DNA of 64,000 bases from Phytophthora sp. 'mugwort' (lineage: Eukaryota > Oomycota > Peronosporomycetes > Peronosporales > Peronosporaceae), in NCBI GenBank assembly GCA_033558025.1, contig JAUCEF010000012.1, forward strand, positions 3,224,001 through 3,288,000. The letters run 5' to 3'. Made by a program: the position numbers and the translations under genes. The stretch's first letter is position 1, and every line of letters starts with the position of its first letter. The notes below the pieces were generated by a model. The model had not been told where the DNA came from and did not search any database. It saw only the letters and a program-made list of their open reading frames with translations. Below, in pieces: positions 56,700 through 64,000 of this stretch.

Positions 56700-57300
56700 C
56701 CGGGCCCCCCTCTTTTTCAGATCTCCTTCTCTTTCAGATTCCCCCTTCCTTCGAGTGGCGGACGCTCGCCAGTCAGGAGTGATGGTCGTATGCCAAGCCC
56801 ATCCTCACCTATCCCATATGGAGCTCCTGAGAGATCGGTTCTACTCAAATAATCCCACTCTGTGAGACGGTATGCGTTGCCACTTTCAGGTTCCCACGGT
56901 TCGTAGGTACGCTGTACGTACAGTACAGTAGGCATGGGAAGGCGATACTGACCAATCAGCGAGTACCCGAAACATTCGTATGCTATCCTTTTTATCAACT
57001 GATACCTTCGGCCGAAATCCGTTGTAGGTTTGCAGTCCCAGCTGTAGGTAATTTGGATTGGCTGAATTTTGCGACGAGGGGTGGTGGAGCGGCCTCAGCC
57101 CACACAAGCAAGGAAGAAGGAATTGTTCTCGGAACCATTGGCAAGAAGATCGGGTCCGATGAGGTGAGCACGCCTGATCAACTATCTTTGTGATAACATT
57201 TACGCCTACACCACTGGCGTCAAGGAGCGCTTCTACAGCAGCGCCAGGGTTCATTTAGACTAGTTCCAGTATGGAAAAATCGACGACGCAGATCAAAACA
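56700..57300. other. no recognisable gene
   Basis: 5' flank of the Mutator/Ulp1 gene. A 122-codon minus frame (57254-56886) and plus frames have no domain. The plus frame at about 57050-57180 reads FATRGGGAASAHTSKEEGIV, which may belong to the degraded gene that follows. Confidence 0.35.
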
Positions 57301-57302
57301 AG

Positions 57303-58050
57303 ATGCTCGAACTCGACAACACTTATAAGACCTACAAAATGAAGCTCGACAACTATGGATATGGCTCGAAGGAGAGTGGTCCACCCAGCATTACAAGTAT
57401 TCGGGTGTGCGGTGTTGTTTTGGATTTAGCTGCTAATATGGTCGTGTTCCTAGCCATGCTGCAAAAGAAACGCCCATATTTTACGACATGGACGGGAATG
57501 TTGATTCGCATCACAATACCACTCGCCAGTGCTCATGGAGCCAGGGCGTACCATCATCTATGCGGATGGGGCAATGACGATGTTGTCGGTCAGTAATCCA
57601 TTGGTGGCGGATAAACCAGAAACGCGGAACTGTCTGGGTACGGACACCATGACTGAAGTCATGGTTCCTATCCCAGCAGTCACATCGGAGACAGCGATAG
57701 TTCCCCCACGCATTAGCGAACTGGCTTCCGCCAGACTGGCGCACACGGACATCACGGACGCAACTGGAACGACGGCAACTCCGGCCCCACTTCCCAAAGT
57801 GGCCCTTCTCGAACTCACACCCATCAGCTTGCGCGACGCTTTGATGATCATCTACTGGGCAAGCCTGAACCCGCGAGAAATGGCACAAAGTGGAATTGGA
57901 GCTAAATAAGCAAAGATCCCTGTCCAGAGGGAACAACTGATCTTCAACGAGGGGAGTTACGCCTCCTCGAGAAACAAATGGACCAGCAATTTTAAGTATT
58001 ATGTAAGCAAATGGAGCTCGAACGCGAACGTCTCACAACAAAGATGCCAA
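57303..58050 (+). pseudogene. degraded gene ending in a coiled coil; possible Harbinger partner
   Basis: A plus frame LELDNTYKTYKMKLDNYGYG from 57303, then an open frame of 126 codons (57529-57909) rich in Ala/Thr/Pro, then in another frame GELRLLEKQMDQQF-stop-VLCKQMELERERL (about 57950-58035), a coiled-coil tail. Such tails end Myb/SANT-like partners of PIF/Harbinger transposases, and a Harbinger transposase relic lies next to it in convergent orientation, as in the 24.7-27.9 kb element. No SANT motif is recognisable, so this is inference. Confidence 0.35.
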
Positions 58051-58089
58051 TTGTAATGTCCAGTAGAGTAGAAATTAATTCCTAATATA

Positions 58090-58297
58090 CTAATTGCTTC
58101 TACTGTGCTGAACCGTGCTGGACCACGAGTCGTAATTCATCTGGAGTAAAGCGCTCTTCTAGATTGTACTCGAGCTCGATGTCGTCTTTCATCTCCTGCG
58201 TCGTCGTCCTCCATAACCGATTCGTCTGTTCACCCCGAAGTCCGTTACTGATGTTGTGCAGAATAAGACACATTATTTGTATTTTGTAAAATCTAGC
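58090..58297 (-). pseudogene. PIF/Harbinger transposase relic, 3' part
   Basis: Reads IQIMCLILHNISNG (about 58281-58240), the C-H-N block near the end of the DDE_4 domain, then GEQTNRLWRTTTQEMKDD and a tail ERFTPDELRLVVQH with a stop. Together with 63830-64000 on the same strand it forms one gene interrupted by the gypsy element; the reading frame continues across the 5-bp target duplication. Confidence 0.6.
58293..58297. repeat. target-site duplication, left (CTAGC)
   Basis: CTAGC directly flanks the left LTR (58298) and is repeated directly after the right LTR (63830-63834). Five bases is the usual length for Ty3/gypsy integration. Confidence 0.85.
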
Positions 58298-58612
58298 TGT
58301 GAGGACCCCGATGTATAAGACATAGAGAGCTTGTGGTGGCTTGCTTGGCGAGGCTGTAGACTGGAGTAGTTGAGAGTAAAATGTAGAATGAATTAGAAGT
58401 GAGACTGCGATAGCTATCTGTCTACGAGCACCTGTCGGCCATGGTGGCCACCGGAGTGGCCACGCGGCACAGGATCTTCCGATCCCATTCTGCCTCGCGG
58501 GTGGGATCCAGGTTAAGCTCTGCTCCGGGCTAGTGTGTGGCCGTGGCGGACTCCTGCTCCTTGGAGCCGGGGTGAGAGGCGACCAACGCTTGGTTTCTGG
58601 CAGAACCTGACA
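58298..58612 (-). repeat. 3' LTR of the Ty3/gypsy element
   Basis: Starts TGTGAGGACCCC and ends CCTGACA on plus (TG...CA both ways). Aligned by eye with 63514-63829 there are about 22 substitutions and one 1-nt indel, roughly 93% identity. A purine-rich GACCGGGAGGA lies just inside it (58613-58623, minus), a probable polypurine tract. Confidence 0.9.
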
Positions 58613-61600
58613 TCCTCCCGGTCTTATTCTTTCGCTGTTCGTCTTGAAGTCGTTGCAGAAGCTGTCGCCAATGGGTCACGTGATGAATGTCCCGTTCGCG
58701 CTCCCAAAAGTTCTCGTGTTCGACTGAGCCGACCCATTTTACCAGGTACTCCGGCCTTCGGTTGAACGTGCGCCGCTTGACCAGCTTCTCGATCACGCAC
58801 ATTGCCTCGTCATCCTCCGTAACGAACACCGGTGTCGTCTTAGAAACTGGCCGATCAACAAAGCGCGCCTCCGACTGCTCGAATGGCTTCAGCAGATCGA
58901 CATTGAAGGAGTTGTGCAACCTTACATGTTACGTGGCAATGCGATCCGGGCTACGTTATCGTTCACCATCCGTGTAATCTTGTAAGGCCTGATAAAACGA
59001 GGAGCCAACTTGACCTTGTCCGGTTCCGTTCCGCGCGCTGTGTGAGCCAGAGGCAGGTGCTTTGTTGAAAGCAGCACCATATCACCCACGGAAAAGGTGA
59101 CCGAACTCCGCTTCTTGTCGTAGTACTGTTTCTGCCGAGGCTGAGCATCACGCAGGTTCGCTTGCGCCTGCTTTATAATCTGCTGTCGTTTCTCGACGAA
59201 GTTTCGTGCGAAATCATTGCGTGTGTCGATGTCTGGCATCGCAACCCCCACTTGACGCGGAATACGATCTGTGTCAATCTGGAAGGGTGACATCTTGGTT
59301 GAAGCGTTGACCAGTGTAGCATGCCCATACTCGATAGCTCCTAGGTTTTCAACCCAATCACATCCGTGGTAAGATATCATGCAGCGTAGGGCGTCTTCAA
59401 GAATTCGATTCTGACGCTTGACTTGGCCATCTCCTTGCGTTCTGTGTGCGGTAGTCATTCCCAGCTTGGTGTCCAGCAACTTCATCAGTTCTTGCCAAAA
59501 ATGGGAGGTGACTTACTGTCGCGATCGCTGATTATCTCCGCGGAGAGGCCGTGATGGCGAACCACAGTGTCGAAGAACAGTTTCGCTGTTTCGGCTGCCG
59601 TTGCAGTACTGTGGGTTGGCGTGTACTTGGCTCTTTTCGATAGTCGACAAACGCAATTCATGATAGCATCATACCCGTTCGTAACAGGGAGACCCATAAT
59701 GAAGTCGAAAGGAGACCGACTCCCACGGTCCCGAAGGAATCTGAAGAGCCATCATCGATCCATTCTTCCTCAAACACGAGGACTTGTACTGCTGGCAGGT
59801 TTTGCAGCTTTGCACGAAAGTGCGAACGTCGGCTAGCGTCCTAGGCCAAACGAACCACTGCACCAGTCGTAACTGAGTGCGACGTGAATCCGGATGAGCA
59901 CTAGTCGCGCTGTCGTGGTATTCGTGATCAACTGAGTCCGAACTTGTTGATCGTCAGGAACATAGAGCCGAAGGATTGAGCCAGCCGCTTTCAAATACAA
60001 CAGGTCCTTGTGTCGCACCACCTCTCCCATCGCCAAAGTTGCCGATCGTTGTCGCCGAGTGTTCACCAGAAAGCGATAGAGAGGATCATCACGATAGCCC
60101 CGCATAAATTGGGCCTTGACCTGGTCGTATAAAACGACACTGGAAACATTGAACTGCACCGCATTCACCTTCCGAGAGAGTCGACGCTGCGGCACGCCCA
60201 CTCGATGCGGTGCGGTGGCTGCTGGGACCGGCGTATTGAGCACCAAATCCATATCACGAGGACACAACGTCTGCAAAACGGAACGACGCGACGGTGCCTG
60301 CGTGACGAGACGCTTCGATGTCGGCAAGCGTCATCACAAGGGTGAAAGGAGATCGTCGAGGCAGAGAAGGCTGCAATCGTCATAGGTTCCACAGCCATAT
60401 CCCATCCTCGTCATCCGGTGGTCCAGAAGGTGGTCTTGACAGGGCATCAGTCACAACATTGGTGCTCCCTTTGATGTGGTCGAGCACGAATCTGTATTGC
60501 CCGAAGAAATCAAGCCACCTCGCCATGTTGGGGGACACGTCGGGATGATGGAGAAACCACTTGCAAGCGATATTGTCGGTGTAGATATCAAACTCCCCAC
60601 CGTACAAGTAGTGCCGCCACTTGGCCAGCCCAAACTTGATCGCATACAGCTCTTTTTCGTACGCCGGCCAATTCCGTTCCGTTGCGGACAGCTTTTTGGA
60701 GAAGAAGGCAAGCGGATGGTCGTTCCCTTCATACACCTGAGAGAGGACTCCACCGCAACACGAGCCCGACGCATCAGTTGTCAAAATGAAGCGCCTCGAG
60801 AAATCTGGTAGACGCAGGACGGGAGATTGTTGTAGGGCCGACTTCAGCTGTAGAGAGGCATGCTGCTGCTCGGCCTCCCAAATCCACGGCACTTGCTTGC
60901 GCACCAAGTTGCTGAATAGCAAGACAAGCTCGGCGAGATCACAAATAAACTTACGATAGTAGGCCGCTAGTCCGAGGAAGCTCTGTAGTTCCTTGGCCGA
61001 TGTGGGAACCGGCCACTGCTCAATCGCCACCGTCTTCAAACGATCCACCTGTAGTCCATCTGCGGCGACGGTATGACCCAGGACGTTGACCGATGTGCAT
61101 CCAAACGCACACTTCTCCATTCGAACCTACAACCGCTCGCGTTGAAGCACCAAACACAGTCCACATATGAACGCAGTGCTCGTCTTCACTGCGTGAAAAA
61201 ACGCATAAATCGTCGAGGTAGACGACCACGAAAGCAAACTGACCAAAGAGAGCGCGCATCAAACGCGACCAGACTCCCGGCATTCCACTTAAACCCATCG
61301 GTGCCACGCGCCGCTTGTAGACTTCCTTATCCTTGCGAAACGCCGTAAACTTTTTACTGCCCGGCACGACCAACATCTGCTGATAGCCTTGGGCAAGATC
61401 CAAAGTTGAAAATACGGTGCAACCCGACATCCGATCGAAGATTTCCTCGATTCTAGGCAGTGGAATCTTGGGGATCTCGGTCTAAGAGCATAACGGTAAT
61501 CCACGACTCAACGTACAGGGAACTGAGCGTCACCGCTCTTAATCCACTTGGAACGACTTGGCTGCTTACCCGAAGCCGGATCTTTCTTAGGAACCGCAAA

Positions 61601-63502
61601 GATCGACGATACCCAGGGCGAGTCGGACACCTCGATCCAATTACGCTCCAGCATGTCCTGAATGAATCCGTCTAACGCCTCGTGCTCCGTCCTTGAGAGC
61701 CGAAATGGCGCACGGAACTGGGAACGGCATCGGGTTTCATAGTCAGTTCAAACTCCACCTCACGGTGAGGAGGCAGTCCATTTGGCAGCACAGCAGGAGC
61801 GCAATCCTCAAACTCCGCAAGAACTTCAGCGATCCCCGGTGACATGGTTGGTGTAGCAGGTCGCTTGTCAGCCACCTTTGCACTCGCAACGGTCTCGATA
61901 GGCTGGCCCTCAAAGACGTTCTATCGCTGATCCACCGGAACTCCCAGATCCTGAATGGTCATCTCGTCAATAAAAGCCTCCAACTTGTCATAGTCAGCAT
62001 CAGGCTCTGCCACGTGCACCTCATGCGTGACCCAGTCAATGTCAGGGTTGTATCGGTTGAACCAGGGAGGGCCGAGAATCACGTCGTGGCTGTGAGGGAG
62101 TGTGTACTCTGTGAATAGCAGTCGGTGAAAACCATATTACCCCATACAAATGTCTGCTTCCACCTCGTTCACCATATCCTGGGTCGTTTGTCCATCAAAT
62201 CGCTCAATAAAGACGCGCTTGCGACGCACCATCACTTTTGACAGCCCAAGCCGAATCACGTTATGACCCGCGCCGCTATCCAACAGGATTGTCACTGGCG
62301 TCCCAAACAAAGACACGGTGCCTTCCTTGCGCACCAGACTACCTCCCGAACCCATCACGGGCTCGACCGACGCCGCATTGATGGTCAAGTGGTCGAACAG
62401 GATATCCGTGTCAACGTCTGAGTTCGCGAGGCCTGCTTGCTGTGCGGGATTCGCACATGGCTTCTTCTCAAAGTTGCTCTGCTGGATAATCGGTACGCTG
62501 TCCTGATGCCGGCTGTAGCTATCGGTCCTGTAGCCCTGATGACGTCTTGCCGGATGATCTTGAGAAGAAGTCAACCCACGGCTCCGGCAATCCCGCATGC
62601 GGTGGCCTGGTCTCTTGCATTGGAAGCAGAGATTTCGGCGCATACATTCTGACCGGTCCAAAAAGCGCGTGTTGCCGATCTCCATGGGCTCTGGACCGTC
62701 ACGATCAAACGAACGCTCACGATACTGTCGTCTCTCCTGGTGTCTGGTCCTCCTTTGATGCGCCGGGAAAGACGCATGTGTGCGCTCATACTCCATCGCC
62801 ACGGACACAGCTTCCGACACTGTTCTACAGCGCCGATACTGCACCTCTTCTCTTGTTCGGGCCACCAGGCCTCGTACAAACAGCGTGATCTGGTCCCCAA
62901 CTCGCTCATCTGAGTTACTTGGCATATCAACTGACGATACTTGGTGATGTACTCGGCCAGGTCCGCGCACTCCCGCTGTTTCAGTGCATACAGCTTATCC
63001 CGTAGCCTCTCTTGTAGATCCGCAGGAATGAATTCTTTCCTCAGTGCCGTGGCCAGCTCCGTAATACTGCCGATTGTCTTCTGCTGAGTCGTAAACCATG
63101 CGACCGCCTGACCTCGCAAATTTGAAACCATCATCGCTAGCACGCATTTTTGGTTGGTTGGGTTCTCGTAGTCGATATTCTTGGCAAAAATAGTCGCGCT
63201 TGGTCCAGGAACAGCTCCAACGACTCGTTCCAGTGCCCCGCATAGTGTGGCATGGTAATACCCTCCACTCTCTTCTCCGTCTCTGGTCTTTCCGTGAGCC
63301 TCTTCATCGTCACCTGCTGCTCTGTGAGCAGCCTTACCACCGTCGTCAGCACGTCTTCGCTTGGGACGTGCTCCATGCTACTTGCTGGGGCTTGTAGGCT
63401 CTTCGTCCAGCAGGGAGGGCACTCTGGCACATCCTTCTTCACTCTCGATCTCTTGGGTCCTTCTCTTCGGGTCGGTTGGCCAGTGTCATCGCTGACTAAC
63501 AA
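58530..63502 (-). pseudogene. Ty3/gypsy gag-pol with chromodomain (inactivated)
   Basis: In order on minus: gag (63502-62571; MVSNLRGQAVAWFTTQQ, ALKQRECADLAEYITKYRQL), zinc knuckle CFQCKRPGHRMRDC (about 62640-62600), protease ILLDSGAGHNVIRLG (about 62300-62255), RT (61430-61020; FSTLDLAQGYQQM, VVYLDDLCVFSR), RNase H (61120-60380; TTDASGSCCGGVL, YEKELYAI, IYTDNIAC). Then integrase with its zinc finger (SCKTCQQYKSSC, about 59810-59775), DFIMGLPVT, IISDRDS, and AHRTQGDGQVKRQNRILEDA holding the last acidic residue (about 59452-59390). A chromodomain YLVKWVGSVEHENFWERERD (about 58750-58690) follows, with the frame ending inside the 3' LTR. Catalytic residues are mostly kept, but at least six frame changes and a stop near 61530 (where RT should have Trp) inactivate it. 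Confidence 0.9.
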
Positions 63503-63511
63503 GTGCTACCA
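63500..63511 (-). other. primer binding site of the Ty3/gypsy element
   Basis: TGGTAGCACTTG on minus, 2 nt inside the 5' LTR edge (63514). Identical to the motif at 15288-15299 before the gag of the other gypsy element. Confidence 0.65.
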
Positions 63512-63513
63512 CG

Positions 63514-63829
63514 TGTGAGGACCCCGGTGGAGAAGACGTAGAGAGCTTGTGGTGGCTTGCTTGGCGAGGCTGTAGACTGGAGTAGTTGAGAGTAAAATGT
63601 AGAATGAGTTAGAAATGAGACTGCGCTAGCTATCTGTCTACAAGCACCTGTCGGCCATAATTGCCACCGGATTGGCCACGCGGCACAAAATCTTCGCGAT
63701 CCCATTCTGCCTCGCAGATGGGATCCGGGTTGAGCTCTGCTCCGGGCTAGAGTGTGGCCGTGGCGGACTCCTGCTCCTTGGAGCCGGGATGAGAGGCGAC
63801 CAACGCCTGGTTTCTGGCAGAGCCTGACA
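63514..63829 (-). repeat. 5' LTR of the Ty3/gypsy element
   Basis: 316 bp, TGTGAGGACCCC to CCTGACA on plus; the partner of 58298-58612. As the 5' LTR it should hold the promoter of the element. Confidence 0.9.
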
Positions 63830-64000
63830 CTAGCTATGGCCCCCTCATAACCGATATAAATGTCATCCATGCTGAGAAAGGGAAAACCGCCCCTTGATTA
63901 TCACAATGCAATGCTCTATCGCACTACGAGCTCGCGCAAATTGGCCATTGAGGCGTGTATTCTCTCGAACGAGAGAGACCGGGCATTTGTAGATCGCGAC
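63830..64000 (-). pseudogene. PIF/Harbinger transposase relic, 5' part (continues past window)
   Basis: Minus-strand frames read FARARSAIEHCIVIIKGRFS (about 63940-63882), the S-R-A-R-x-x-I-E-x-x-x-G-x-L-K-G-R-F block of DDE_4 transposases, then after a 1-nt frame change MDDIYIGYEGAIA up to the target duplication. The continuation is at 58297 downwards. The 5' portion lies beyond the right edge of the window. The first base pairs (63830-63834, CTAGC) are the right copy of the target-site duplication. Confidence 0.6.

Larger units (their letters stand above)
58298..63829 (-). mobile_element. complete Ty3/gypsy chromovirus-type retrotransposon (decayed)
   Basis: 5532 bp bounded by two LTRs of 315-316 bp and a CTAGC duplication. 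Coding strand is minus: 5' LTR at 63514-63829, 3' LTR at 58298-58612. Gag, protease, RT, RNase H, integrase and a chromodomain follow in the order of the gypsy class. It is inserted in a PIF/Harbinger transposase gene. Confidence 0.9.

Noticed and set aside
1..64000. Secreted effector genes (RXLR or Crinkler) and CRISPR arrays
   Set aside because: No open frame with a signal peptide followed by an RXLR-EER or LFLAK-type motif was seen, and there are no regularly spaced repeats of CRISPR type.

Overview
This window looks like nuclear DNA of an oomycete, most likely Phytophthora or a close relative. The evidence is the mix of element families (Ty1/copia, Ty3/gypsy chromovirus, pogo/Tigger, Tc1-mariner, PIF/Harbinger, piggyBac, Mutator-like elements with and without a Ulp1 protease, and a LINE). 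Other evidence is the short GT-AG introns of about 55-110 nt, a family of RWP-RK proteins with a WPYR signature, and core promoters matching the oomycete initiator plus flanking element (INR/FPR, consensus near TCATTYYNCAWTTTNYY) just upstream of several ATGs. The species call is inference; no search could be run.

Layout. 1-4.6 kb: decayed Ty1/copia element, plus strand. 4.8-6.8 kb: relic copia gag joined to a relic Mutator transposase, minus strand. 8.5-9.8 kb: LINE ORF2 tail (RT end, zinc knuckle, RNase H), minus. 12-13.2 kb: pogo-like transposase relic. 15.3-19 kb: decayed Ty3/gypsy element. 21.4-22.1 kb: intact RWP-RK gene. 24.2-28.9 kb: a Tc1/mariner transposase relic split by a roughly 3.2 kb PIF/Harbinger element (transposase plus Myb/SANT-like gene, imperfect TIRs). 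30.1-31.1 kb: pogo/Tigger relic. 31.2-33.7 kb: piggyBac-like pseudogene with five recognisable introns. 34.3-35.1 kb: a degraded possible START-like gene. 37.7-43.4 kb: RWP-RK cluster. 44.6-51.0 kb: compact housekeeping island (RIC1, BolA3-like, HGPRT). 52.2-56.7 kb: Mutator-like gene with a C-terminal Ulp1 protease domain. 57.3-64 kb: a PIF/Harbinger transposase interrupted by a complete, decayed Ty3/gypsy chromovirus with two LTRs and a 5-bp target-site duplication.

The most interesting part is 37.7-43.4 kb. An intact head-to-head pair (a membrane-anchored cysteine-rich protein gene on minus, an RWP-RK gene on plus) is matched by an inverted, decayed copy: an RWP-RK pseudogene on minus at 37.7-38.2 kb, and the last codons plus 3' flank of the cysteine-rich gene on plus at 39.1-39.2 kb. 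A third, intact RWP-RK gene lies between the arms. With the gene at 21.5 kb there are four RWP-RK loci in 22 kb. The cysteine-rich protein has 12 ectodomain cysteines and two twin-CX3C modules; I cannot assign it to a family.

Only seven genes look intact: three RWP-RK regulators, the cysteine-rich membrane protein, RIC1 (Golgi Rab GEF subunit), BolA3-like (mitochondrial Fe-S cluster delivery) and HGPRT (purine salvage). Nearly everything else is transposon debris with stops and frameshifts. I saw no rRNA, no intact tRNA, no CRISPR array and no intact RXLR or Crinkler effector gene.
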